Part shown: positions 8,125-15,573 of the stretch, one piece after another | Layout of the letters: the number at the start of each line of letters is the position of its first letter | Numbering within the stretch: the stretch's first letter is position 1 | Assembly: GCA_050946535.1 (NCBI GenBank) | Contig: JBMNUZ010000012.1 | Location: 1-50,752 of the forward strand | Direction: 5' to 3' | Source of the DNA: RUG708 sp050946535 | GTDB taxonomy: Bacteria > Bacillota > Clostridia > Peptostreptococcales > Anaerovoracaceae | DNA: 50,752 nt | Notes under the pieces: generated by a model | The model's database searches: none | The model's input: only the letters and a program-made list of their open reading frames with translations | Told to the model about the DNA's origin: nothing | Program-made: the position numbers and the translations under genes

Positions 8125-9272
8125 CAGTGAAGTTTGCTCTTCTTTCTGGAGACTTTTTTCTTCGGAGTATCGATTTCCTGTACGGCCATTCGTTCTTTTT
8201 TGTTCGCTCTGCGTCTTCCGTTCATGAATCCGAACACGACGGCGGCGACGATTGCGACGACGAGGATGATAGTCTCTGTTTTAGTCGAAAGACCCTGCCG
8301 TTTGGCTGTATCCGACTTGAAATTAAGAGTGTACGTTATTTCATGAGGTTCGCTCATCGCGGTCGTATCGGCGATTACCTCCATGTCTCCGTCAAATTTT
8401 GTGATAGGAATCTTGAACGTCGAATTGCCGTCTGAATTGACGGGTTTGTATTTGATGTTGTCGACTACCATGTAATCGTAATTAGGGCTGCTCCATTCGA
8501 TGGTAGCTGTGGCGAATCCGTTTGAAATCTTCATTTCAGCGGGGGATTTTATCGAGGCTTTGCCGCTGCCGCCTTCAAGTTCGACTTCTATCGTGTATTT
8601 GCCGTCTGCAAGATCTGTCGAACCGTATTTTATCGAAGACTTTGAAGCGTCCTCTTCATCTATGTATTTCTTATCTGAAGAGTCTGAAGAGCTGTCCGAC
8701 GAAGATGTGTCGTCAGAGCTCGTACTTTCTGCCGAAGTCGAAACGGCGGATGCTACTGTCCCGTCAGGAAGCGATGAAGCTTCGAAAACCAGCGTGCGCG
8801 GATACCATTTCTGCTTCTTCTTACTGAAAGCTGCGCAGTCGATTTCTTTGTCCAGAGCTTCCACAGGAACGGTGTATGTGTACTTGCCGTCGGAGCCCAC
8901 GGTGTATCCGATATATTCTGATTCATCCGCCGAAGCGGCTTCTTCGGCTGTGCCCATGTAAAGCTTTTCGTAGCCGGTGCCGCTGAGCGTCATGTCAGCG
9001 GTCATGCTGCCGTCTTTGACATTCAGGGTGCATTTCGTGATCTTGAACATCGACGAACTTGATTCGACGGTGATATCGTAGCTGCCTTCATTTACCTGAT
9101 CGGCTGTGACCGGTGTCATGCTGCCGGTATCCTGTTCAGCCGACGTTTCTGCAGATGACGTGGTTTCGCCGTCCGATGTCTTTACCTGGACGGCATTCGA
9201 TGCAGCCGGAAACGACATGAGCAGGGTCAGCGTCAGAAGTAATGTTATAACTATTGTTTTTTTCCTTTTCAT
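8124..9272 (-). CDS. Membrane-anchored protein with two NEAT-like domains
   Basis: 382 aa. Signal peptide 1-27, beta-rich domain 1 at about 60-165 (GSYDITVESSSSMFKITKCT onward), Ser/Thr/Asp linker, domain 2 at about 218-320 (DGKYTIEVELEGGSGKASIK onward), one membrane helix at about 338-358 and a very basic cytoplasmic tail. Both domains share the pattern DGxYxIxVxxx...FKI/ASI...NGxxTAxxxxSxxxYxxxxxG, resembling the Ig-like NEAT fold that binds heme in Gram-positives; this is inference from strand pattern and layout. Domain 2 carries SPNYDYM, whose tyrosines could ligate a metal-tetrapyrrole. Its place between a chelatase and an importer under a B12 riboswitch suggests surface capture of corrinoid, cobalt or a related tetrapyrrole. 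Confidence 0.65.
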   Translation of the reverse strand: MKRKKTIVITLLLTLTLLMSFPAASNAVQVKTSDGETTSSAETSAEQDTGSMTPVTADQVNEGSYDITVESSSSMFKITKCTLNVKDGSMTADMTLSGTGYEKLYMGTAEEAASADESEYIGYTVGSDGKYTYTVPVEALDKEIDCAAFSKKKQKWYPRTLVFEASSLPDGTVASAVSTSAESTSSDDTSSSDSSSDSSDKKYIDEEDASKSSIKYGSTDLADGKYTIEVELEGGSGKASIKSPAEMKISNGFATATIEWSSPNYDYMVVDNIKYKPVNSDGNSTFKIPITKFDGDMEVIADTTAMSEPHEITYTLNFKSDTAKRQGLSTKTETIILVVAIVAAVVFGFMNGRRRANKKERMAVQEIDTPKKKVSRKKSKLH

Positions 9273-9339
9273 AACTTTTCCTCTCCGTCTTTTGATGCCT
9301 GCTCATGCCGTGTCTGAACGCATGCATACATGCACCAGG

Positions 9340-10314
9340 TTATTTTGAAAGACTGTCTATTGAATCCTGTACGTGCTGAACGTAGATCTGCTGAATATCT
9401 TTATTTGCTCCGAGTCCCTCCATGATGCAGTCGACGTTGTATCCGGCAGCTTCGAATTTGCTCTTCCACGAATCGCTGCTGTCGCCAGCCATATCGTTGT
9501 TGGCGTGGTCTCCTGCCACTACCATGAGAGGCTCGAGGACGACATTCTTGTATGTGCCTTTCTGGTTGATTTCATTTATAAGATCATCTACGGTCGGCGT
9601 CGCTTCTACAGTACCTACGTAGTAATTTTCGTAGCCGCTGTCCATGAGTTTCTGCTGGAGTTTGGTGTAATCTGAATTCGAATCGGCGTCGGTGCCGTGA
9701 CCCATGAAGCAGATCGCGGTCTCGCCGTCATCTCTGTCCTTTGTAGCAGATGTAATTGCGCTGACTACTGAATCGTAATCGCTGTCGCTCGTCAGCAGAG
9801 GATCGCCGAGAACGAGATTTTCGAATTTGCCGGAATATTTGTCGAGCTCGTCGGAGAGATCGTTGTATTCGTTGCCGTTCATGAGATGTGTAGGCTGGAC
9901 GATCATTGTCTTGACTCCGGCTTCCACGGCTCTGTCCAGAGCTTCCTCTACGTTGTCGATTTCAAGATTGTCCCTTTCCTTGAGCTTGTCTATTATGGTC
10001 TGCGACGTGAACGCTCTCTGAACCGAGTAATCGGGATAGGCTTCGGCTATCGCTTCCTCTATGGCTCCGATTGTCTGGGATCTGGTGTCATTATAGCTTG
10101 TGCCGAAACTTACGACCAGGATTTCCTGATCCTCGCCGATCTCAGTGCTGCTGTTCAGTTCGTCGGAAACCGAAGATGCCGATGCCGTCTGGGCAGAGCT
10201 GCTGCCATCCTCCGAAGACGACGCCGGGCCTGAACTGGAACTGCTTCCGCAGCCCGTAAGCATTGCCAGGCCGGTCAGGACAGCAAGTGTGACAGCAAAG
10301 ATTTTTCTTTTCAT
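9340..10314 (-). CDS. cbiK: Secreted CbiK-type cobaltochelatase lipoprotein
   Basis: 324 aa. Residues 1-22 are a lipoprotein signal (lipobox LTGC, Cys22), followed by about 35 Ser-rich residues and a CbiK domain. CbiK inserts cobalt into sirohydrochlorin in anaerobic B12 synthesis. Motifs: ILVVSFGTSYNDTR, QPTHLMNGNEY, FMGHGTDADSN and VAGDHANNDMAGD, which give the His positions expected for metal binding. The position after GHGT that is often His in CbiK is not His here. Start: ATG 10314 follows AGGAGGT; the longer frame to 10389 runs into the riboswitch terminator region and is rejected. It heads the operon behind the B12 riboswitch. An extracytoplasmic location is unusual for the enzyme. Confidence 0.88.
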   Translation of the reverse strand: MKRKIFAVTLAVLTGLAMLTGCGSSSSSGPASSSEDGSSSAQTASASSVSDELNSSTEIGEDQEILVVSFGTSYNDTRSQTIGAIEEAIAEAYPDYSVQRAFTSQTIIDKLKERDNLEIDNVEEALDRAVEAGVKTMIVQPTHLMNGNEYNDLSDELDKYSGKFENLVLGDPLLTSDSDYDSVVSAITSATKDRDDGETAICFMGHGTDADSNSDYTKLQQKLMDSGYENYYVGTVEATPTVDDLINEINQKGTYKNVVLEPLMVVAGDHANNDMAGDSSDSWKSKFEAAGYNVDCIMEGLGANKDIQQIYVQHVQDSIDSLSK

Positions 10315-10330
10315 AGTTTTACCTCCTAAT

Positions 10331-10359
10331 AATAAAACCCACTGCACTGGCGCAGCGGG
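10331..10359 (-). terminator. Riboswitch expression-platform terminator (proximal)
   Basis: On the minus strand CCCGCTGC-loop-GCAGTGGG (one G-T pair) is followed by TTTTATT, ending immediately before the cbiK ribosome site. It is the likely off-state terminator of the cobalamin riboswitch. Confidence 0.6.
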
Positions 10360-10371
10360 CAAAAAGGACGC

Positions 10372-10399
10372 AAAAACCCTTCCGGTCACCTCTGACCGG
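10372..10399 (-). terminator. Second terminator-like hairpin after the riboswitch
   Basis: On the minus strand CCGGTCA-GAGG-TGACCGG is a perfect 7-bp stem followed by AAGGGTTTTT. The four intervening bases weaken it as a terminator; it may instead be an alternative platform stem. Confidence 0.5.
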
Positions 10400-10459
10400 A
10401 TAAAATGAATTTGCGTACAGCCAGTTACTCGTGGCCTGAAACCCCGCGAGGGGCTTCCG

Positions 10460-10640
10460 TACAGTGCCCGGCAGGTCTCCTGACTTACAGATCTTAGCGC
10501 CTCAGATGCCTTCCCGGTTCCCCAGTGACGTAATATCTTCGGCTTTTCTGATTACAGTGACGAGTTCGCACAGGATTTTCACCTGTTTCCCTTTTCACCG
10601 GACCCGGCCCGTTTCCGGGCTGCCCGGCACCTGACACTAA
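10460..10640 (-). promoter_or_regulatory. Cobalamin (B12) riboswitch
   Basis: On the minus strand the conserved blocks occur in order: GGTGCC near the 5' end, AAAAGGGAA, GGTGAAAATCCTG, a CACTGTAATCAG element, and the B12 box AAGTCAGGAGACCTGCC (10470-10486). The canonical box is AAGCCAGGAGACCTGCC, so only one base differs. Terminator-type stems follow at 10399-10331. It should repress the cbiK operon when adenosylcobalamin is plentiful, tying the whole unit to corrinoid or cobalt supply. Confidence 0.93.
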
Positions 10641-10709
10641 AAGAATTATTGCATGAATATATTGTTATGTCAATTGAACGGCATCCCTCCGGCAGGGAGG
10701 GGAAATCCT

Positions 10710-10955
10710 CTACGATAAATGCTTGTTCAGCAGCGTGTATTTAATGATCTTGTCGCCTGGCTCGCCTGATTCCTCCCATTCTTTATAGATGTCCTTCAGA
10801 CGGCTCTGAGTGACGACAGACATGAACTCCTTGCCGCATTTCATGCACTTTACGGCGGGAACCTCGCCGATCACGATGCGGCCCCTCGGCGTATTGATCG
10901 GAATGCTGACTTTCGTCTCATTTAAATCTCCGCTTCCGCAGAACTGACATTTCAT
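10710..10955 (-). CDS. YgiT-type (MqsA-like) zinc finger protein
   Basis: 81 aa. Two CxxC pairs (MKCQFCGSGD and AVKCMKCGKEF) form the zinc-binding fold of the YgiT/MqsA N-terminal domain. The family includes antitoxin zinc domains, but the C-terminal HTH of full MqsA is absent and no MqsR-like toxin gene is adjacent. ATG 10955 is chosen because AAGGAAAC precedes it and the first Cys falls at residue 3; an upstream in-frame ATG adds 31 arginine-rich residues with no support. It lies on the same strand upstream of the riboswitch and is not part of that operon. Function unknown. Confidence 0.75.
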   Translation of the reverse strand: MKCQFCGSGDLNETKVSIPINTPRGRIVIGEVPAVKCMKCGKEFMSVVTQSRLKDIYKEWEESGEPGDKIIKYTLLNKHLS

Positions 10956-11130
10956 GGCTGTTTCCTTTCTCTGCCGGCGGGCGCGCCGTACGCGTACGTA
11001 CATAAATGTACGGGAATGTACTGGAAATATGCGGCCGGACGGCAGCAAGAGAATATTTTTAAGATGGTTTATCTAAGTATACATATATTTACACGTTTAT
11101 GCAGTGATTCACTCGAAATTCATGGGCACG

Positions 11131-12165
11131 TCATGGATTGCAGAGACCGCAAGGCTCGTATCCCTCTGCAATTATCTGATCGCGCGATTCGCTGACCGTC
11201 ACTTTGTTTTCCGGATTCATGGACGATACCGCGCTGCAGTCCGGTCTGTGGAACTTCTTCGTGTTCGTGTTGAGCACGTATTCCGATACGGCTGCATCCT
11301 GCGAAGAAGATGATGATGCCGCGCCTGACGCGGAATTCGTTGTCCCCGATTCCGAATCACTAGTTCCCGAAGCGTAGCTGTCTCCGGTAGCGTAGTCGAT
11401 CGTCACACCCGGCTGCACATTGTAGCAGAAGACGTTGAATTCGATGCCTGCGCCGCTGTCTTCGACGGATTCGGCCTCCATATGAACTCCGTCAGCCACG
11501 AGATTGTTCCCTGTAAAGACAGGCGTCACTCTGTAGAGCACGTGGTTGCCCGATTCTTTGACGTAGTCGGCGACCATGTTTTCGAACGGGAGCATACCGT
11601 CGACGTTCAAATAGCGCGTGCCGGTTATCAGATTGCGCTCGTTGGCGTTTTCTCCAGTCAGCTGGTATCCGATAAGGTGGCATCTGTTGTAAAGATATTT
11701 GCCGTCCACCCAGTCGTACTTGACGGTGTGCCACCCCGTAGGCTTTATCATTCCTATGCTTCCGCGTTCTTCGTCAGGCATCAGATCGCGGCCGACAGAG
11801 GCGATGCACACGCCGCATCTTCCCAGAGAATCCAGTTCGCTGTACTGCTCGTAGGATTGAGTGGTGAGGTCTGACTCCGAGAAGTCAGGCACATTGTCCG
11901 AGATCACTACATACGGATCACCGCTGTAAGCAGGGATGTCCGATATGGAAAAAGATGAAGCGGCGGACGCTTGTGATGTATCGCTGCCGCCTGCAGTATC
12001 TGTATCTGCAGACGAGGCGGATTCCTGTTCCGTCTGGCTGCCTGAGTCCGGACTACCGCTTGAATAATCGCTCTGTCCAGAGCCGCACGCAGAAAACAGC
12101 ATGCAGACAGTAAGCATTACAGCCAGCAGCGTTGTAACACCGCCGGCTTTTCTGATGTTCTTCAT
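11131..12165 (-). CDS. Surface DNA/RNA non-specific endonuclease lipoprotein
   Basis: 344 aa. Lipobox FSAC (Cys27) and a 45-residue Ser/Thr-rich spacer. The nuclease domain spans about 80-260: YNRCHLIGYQLTGENANE with H163 as candidate general base, then NLITGTRYLNVDGMLPFE, matching the Endonuclease_NS_2 family (relatives of streptococcal DNases). After a second Ser-rich linker, residues 296-344 form a small Cys/His module (KKFHRPDC with H306 and C310, then EPCGLC with C339 and C342), a likely zinc-binding Ada-like tail. Anchored outside the membrane, it probably degrades extracellular nucleic acid for nutrition or defence. Ribosome site AGGAGGG precedes ATG 12165. Monocistronic. Confidence 0.87.
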   Translation of the reverse strand: MKNIRKAGGVTTLLAVMLTVCMLFSACGSGQSDYSSGSPDSGSQTEQESASSADTDTAGGSDTSQASAASSFSISDIPAYSGDPYVVISDNVPDFSESDLTTQSYEQYSELDSLGRCGVCIASVGRDLMPDEERGSIGMIKPTGWHTVKYDWVDGKYLYNRCHLIGYQLTGENANERNLITGTRYLNVDGMLPFENMVADYVKESGNHVLYRVTPVFTGNNLVADGVHMEAESVEDSGAGIEFNVFCYNVQPGVTIDYATGDSYASGTSDSESGTTNSASGAASSSSSQDAAVSEYVLNTNTKKFHRPDCSAVSSMNPENKVTVSESRDQIIAEGYEPCGLCNP

Positions 12166-12319
12166 TTTTACCCTCCTGATAACAAATAATTATATATATT
12201 TCCCAAATGCTTTTCAATTGCGGAGGGGCGCCGGCACCTGACAATTCGTTTATTTCATTTACACAATATGTTAAAATAAATCAGCAATCAAATGTTCACG
12301 CAATGACAGGGAGAAAATA

Positions 12320-12964
12320 ATGATTACTTACAGAGAAATGAAAGAATCGGATTATCCGTATCTGGCGGATTTTATCTGGAGAAAATGGGGCAGTTCGGAA
12401 TTGAAAAAGAATCCGGAAAATGCATTGTATTACGGCTATATGATACTGTATTTCGAACTGGCCGAATCCTCCGCGGCTTTTGTGCCTGATGAGGATGGAA
12501 AGCCGGTCGGTCTCCTGATTCTGTCGATCAGAGATGGACATTCGATCGATTATAAGATGTTCAAGAGGATGATGGACGCCGGAGCAAAACTAAGTGAGAC
12601 AGAAGCCGGTGCAAAGGCTATGCGCGACTGGCTTGATCTTGAGGTCCAGTACAGCGGAGTCGGCGGCCCGATCGTGGAAAAAGAGGGTCTGGACGCTGAA
12701 ATTCTCCTCTTTATTAATGATGAAGAACATCGCGGCAAAGGCATCGGTAGCGGAATGTTTACTTATGCGGCAAAGTATCTTCACGATCAGGGCTGCAAGA
12801 CGTTTTATCTTCAGTCGGAGGAATGTTCGGACCACGATTATTATCCGACGGTGCGGAATATGCGTGAATTGAGCAGACGGAAATCGCACGTGGATATCGG
12901 CGATGTGAAAGACACCGATTTGTTCATTTATTGTGATACGGTAGAGAATCAGATGAATATGTAA
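12320..12964 (+). CDS. GNAT-family N-acetyltransferase
   Basis: 214 aa. The GNAT acetyl-CoA signature HRGKGIGSGMFTYAAKYL is at about 138-155, preceded by the beta-4 strand EILLFINDEE and followed by the beta-5 segment CKTFYLQSEECSDHDYYP. The N-terminus MITYREMKESDYPYLADF is the usual GNAT opening. Substrate unknown. Ribosome site AGGGAGAA lies 8 bases before the ATG. It stands alone between a minus-strand lipoprotein gene and tRNA-Arg and has its own terminator. Confidence 0.85.
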   Translation: MITYREMKESDYPYLADFIWRKWGSSELKKNPENALYYGYMILYFELAESSAAFVPDEDGKPVGLLILSIRDGHSIDYKMFKRMMDAGAKLSETEAGAKAMRDWLDLEVQYSGVGGPIVEKEGLDAEILLFINDEEHRGKGIGSGMFTYAAKYLHDQGCKTFYLQSEECSDHDYYPTVRNMRELSRRKSHVDIGDVKDTDLFIYCDTVENQMNM

Positions 12965-13000
12965 GACGGTAAATATTTGCGGTTGCGAGGATTCGTTATC

Positions 13001-13033
13001 TGCCGCTGCTCTTTTGCGGGCGGCGGCATTTTT
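13001..13033 (+). terminator. Terminator of the GNAT gene
   Basis: TGCCGCTGC pairs with GCGGCGGCA (one wobble) around a 10-base loop, then TTTTT. Confidence 0.75.
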
Positions 13034-13094
13034 CCATTAACTGCAGCGGTAAAATCGCAGATCCGGCAATATGTCTTCGCGGATCCGTGCGCAA

Positions 13095-13123
13095 TTGAAA
13101 ATTTCATGCTGTTCTGTTATAAT
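13095..13123 (+). promoter_or_regulatory. Promoter of tRNA-Arg
   Basis: TTGAAA (13095-13100), a 17-nt spacer and a perfect TATAAT (13118-13123), 12 bases before the mature tRNA 5' end. Confidence 0.85.
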
Positions 13124-13135
13124 CACATCTGCCAT

Positions 13136-13212
13136 GCGCCCGTAGCTCAGCTGGATAGAGTATCGGATTCCGATTCCGGGGGTCAGGCGTTCGAATCGCC
13201 CCGGGCGTACCA
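13136..13212 (+). tRNA. tRNA-Arg(CCG)
   Basis: 77-nt cloverleaf: acceptor GCGCCCG with CGGGCGT (G1-U72 wobble), D stem GCTC/GAGT, anticodon stem TCGGA/TCCGG with loop TTCCGAT giving anticodon CCG (reads CGG), T loop TTCGAAT, and encoded CCA. The outer T-stem pair is an A-C mismatch. It is transcribed alone, with its own promoter and terminator. Confidence 0.95.
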
Positions 13213-13220
13213 TTAATTAC

Positions 13221-13254
13221 ACGGCGGGATATATAAGTCCCGTCGTTTTTTTAT
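13221..13254 (+). terminator. Terminator of tRNA-Arg
   Basis: ACGGCGGGA pairs with TCCCGTCGT (one wobble) around an 8-base loop, followed by TTTTTTATT. Confidence 0.85.
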
Positions 13255-13328
13255 TGTTTCTTATGCCAATGTTAAGAAAGAGTTAATCCGCACGGGATAT
13301 AATAGAGGCAGCGAGGTGAGTGCTCAAT

Positions 13329-14150
13329 ATGGGATCAGAGACAGGCAAGACACTTACATACTGGAAATATCCGATGCGGGAAACGGCTGATCCTGCAGGA
13401 GATACGCTGGTATACCGTGCAGATAAATTGGCATACCAGGCAGGCAGTTACAGAAATTACAGCTACAATCAGAAACGTTCTCCGAACCGTGTTCCAGCGA
13501 AGACAGGGAAAAGAGGAAAAGGCTCCGGCAGAGGCTTCTTCAGCGGGAAAAAGAAGATCGTTTTCACCATCATCTTCGTCGTGATAATATTAGCAGCTGT
13601 CTTCATCCAGGCTGGCCAGAACAAAGCCATATATGCGGAAAAACCGGAACTCGACGTCGAGCTGCTTACGGTGAATCCTTATTCAAGGCCTGGTACGGCT
13701 CTGCAGCAAGTTAACGGAATAGTGGTTCATTACACGGCAAATCAGGGATCTTCTGCGATAGCGAACAGAAATTACTTCGAAAACCTCAAAGACACACACT
13801 CTACGAAAGCGAGCGCTCATTTCATAATAGGGCTCGAGGGCGAAATCGTGCAGTGCATTCCTACGGCAGAGATAGCATACGCGTCGAACAGCAGAAACAG
13901 CGATACGATTTCCATCGAGTGCTGTTACGAAAATGACGACGGGTCGTTCAACACGGCTACGTACAGATCGCTCGTCCAGCTGACGGCCTGGCTCTGCGTC
14001 AAATTCAACATTACCTCCGACGATGTGATAAGGCACTACGATGTCACCGGAAAGCTGTGTCCGAAGTATTACGTCAGGCATCCGGACAAATGGCAGGATT
14101 TTAAATCGGACGTAGCAACAGCGTACAGCCGCACGGATCAGAACGGCTGA
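13329..14150 (+). CDS. Membrane-anchored N-acetylmuramoyl-L-alanine amidase
   Basis: 273 aa. A basic cytoplasmic N-terminus of about 75 residues is followed by one membrane helix (IVFTIIFVVIILAAVFIQAG) and an extracellular Amidase_2/PGRP domain. Zinc ligands can be placed: His in GIVVHYTANQG, His in IRHYDVTGK and Cys in KLCPKYY. SIECCYENDDG is also typical. Such enzymes cut the bond between muramic acid and the stem peptide in wall turnover or spore processes. ATG 13329 is preferred over GTG 13320, because the latter overlaps the ribosome site GAGGTGAG. A TATAAT at 13298-13303 is a likely -10. Confidence 0.9.
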   Translation: MGSETGKTLTYWKYPMRETADPAGDTLVYRADKLAYQAGSYRNYSYNQKRSPNRVPAKTGKRGKGSGRGFFSGKKKIVFTIIFVVIILAAVFIQAGQNKAIYAEKPELDVELLTVNPYSRPGTALQQVNGIVVHYTANQGSSAIANRNYFENLKDTHSTKASAHFIIGLEGEIVQCIPTAEIAYASNSRNSDTISIECCYENDDGSFNTATYRSLVQLTAWLCVKFNITSDDVIRHYDVTGKLCPKYYVRHPDKWQDFKSDVATAYSRTDQNG

Positions 14151-14260
14151 CGAGCCGATGAACCGATAAAATATTGCTTGTTCAGCCGCTGAGAGGGTAT
14201 AATAATTTTTACAGACCACGAATAAGTTATTACCGGTATCTTAATATTAAGGAGAAGAAA

Positions 14261-14488
14261 ATGGCAAAGAGCTACGAGCTTAAGACCGATCCGGCAACCG
14301 GAAAGAAATATGTAGAACTTACCGAAGAGGACGGATGCAAGTATATCGACAACCTTCCGGATTTTGCAGATGAAGCCGCTGAAAAAGCGTATTATGCGGG
14401 ACTCGAAAAGGACGGATATCTGGATATCGAGACCGCTGAGAAGATCAGAGCAGAGGAAGACGCCCAGAAGGGCGACGCACCAAGATAA
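14261..14488 (+). CDS. Small acidic hypothetical protein
   Basis: 75 aa, strongly acidic, no Cys, no membrane segment. The N-terminal half is hairpin-like (YELKTDPATGKKYVELTEED); the rest is helical (DEAAEKAYYAGLEKDGYLDI). I do not recognise a family. AAGGAGAAG lies 7 bases before ATG 14261, a strong reason to believe translation; the in-frame alternative at 14174 lacks one. queC follows 38 bases after its stop, so the two may share a transcript. Confidence 0.7.
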   Translation: MAKSYELKTDPATGKKYVELTEEDGCKYIDNLPDFADEAAEKAYYAGLEKDGYLDIETAEKIRAEEDAQKGDAPR

Positions 14489-14526
14489 AAACATTGGCTT
14501 TTAACCCGGGAGAAGAGGCAGAATAT

Positions 14527-15252
14527 ATGGCGGATAAATCAGGAGACAGAGCTCTCGTGCTTCTGAGCGGGGGCATCGACAGCACTACGTGTCTGGCACT
14601 TGCCGTTGACAAATTCGGAAGTGACGGAGTGACGGCCCTTTCCGTTTATTACGGACAGAAACATGAAAAGGAGATAGCTGCTTCACACATGGTGGCTGAT
14701 CATTACGGGGTGGAGCATCTGTCGCTCGATCTGACGCCGATATTCCAGTACAGCAGCAGTGCTCTGCTGGAGGGCTCGGATCAGGAGATCCCTGAAGAAT
14801 CGTACAGCGAGCAGCTCAAAACGACAGGCGGAAATCCGGTCAGCACTTACGTTCCGTTCAGAAACGGGCTGTTCCTTTCCTCAGCGGCGAGCATTGCCCT
14901 GTCGAAAGGCTGCGGAGTCATCTATTACGGCATCCATGCAGACGACGCCGCAGGAAACGCGTACCCCGACTGCAGCACAGGCTTCAATAAAGCGATGAAC
15001 GAAGCCATATATATAGGAAGCGGCAATGCGCTCCATATAGAGGCGCCTTTCGTCGAGATGACGAAGGCTCAGGTGGTAGCAAAGGGCCTGGAGCTTAAAG
15101 CGCCGTACAAATATACCTGGAGCTGCTACGAGGGCGGGGACGTTCCGTGCGGGAAATGCGCGACGTGCATCGACCGCGCGAAGGCATTCGAACTCAACGG
15201 TGCCGTGGATCCGGCGATAGAGTATTACAAAGAGATTGCCGGCAGGAAATAA
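14527..15252 (+). CDS. queC: 7-cyano-7-deazaguanine synthase
   Basis: 241 aa. QueC converts 7-carboxy-7-deazaguanine to preQ0 with ATP and ammonia in queuosine synthesis. The PP-loop LLSGGIDSTTCLALA is at about 12-26; YVPFRNGLFLSSAASIA and HADDAAGNAYPDCS are family blocks; the zinc site is CYEGG...CGKCATC near the C-terminus. ATG 14527 follows GGAGAAGAGG at a good distance; the TTG at 14494 would add 11 residues before the PP-loop strand and lacks a site. queD, queE and folE partners are not in this window. Confidence 0.95.
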   Translation: MADKSGDRALVLLSGGIDSTTCLALAVDKFGSDGVTALSVYYGQKHEKEIAASHMVADHYGVEHLSLDLTPIFQYSSSALLEGSDQEIPEESYSEQLKTTGGNPVSTYVPFRNGLFLSSAASIALSKGCGVIYYGIHADDAAGNAYPDCSTGFNKAMNEAIYIGSGNALHIEAPFVEMTKAQVVAKGLELKAPYKYTWSCYEGGDVPCGKCATCIDRAKAFELNGAVDPAIEYYKEIAGRK

Positions 15253-15573
15253 CCTGTAAATTATAAAATGAATTTTAATCCCTCCGGTCAGGCGGAATGA
15301 CGTCAGCCCAGGCGCGGCGCTGAAAAATGACTGCCGCGTCAGATGCTTAAAAGCGTCAGACGAACCTGATCAGGGGGATATTTTTATATCTGGAATGTGA
15401 TGATTCCGGCATTACCAATATCATGATTCGGAATAACAACTAATGGTTGTCAGATCGCTGTTGATCGAAGATTATCTGGATAATATAATTTTTGCAGGAA
15501 ATATTTATATTAACCACCTATTATCTGTTATTTAACAAACAAATTTTCGTCAATAGTCGTCAGAGGTAGTGCC
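15253..15573 (+). other. Intergenic region before the LytTR regulator
   Basis: 321 bases without a gene. It holds several short inverted repeats (GATGCTT-AA-AAGCGTC near 15341-15356, CCTGATCAGG near 15366) that may end the queC transcript but lack a clean U-tract, and an AT-rich segment with TATAAT at about 15482-15487 that could serve the regulator. No known riboswitch core was recognised. Confidence 0.4.

Noticed and set aside
10315..10389. N-terminal extension of CbiK
   Set aside because: It would be encoded by the riboswitch terminator hairpin and would hide the signal peptide; AGGAGGT sits directly before ATG 10314.
13320..13328. GTG start for the amidase
   Set aside because: It overlaps the Shine-Dalgarno sequence; ATG 13329 has correct spacing.
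15290..15380. Possible TPP or other riboswitch before the LytTR gene (AACCTGATCAGGG resembles the TPP motif)
   Set aside because: The other conserved TPP core (CTGAGA with its paired helices) is missing, and the downstream gene is not thiamin-related.
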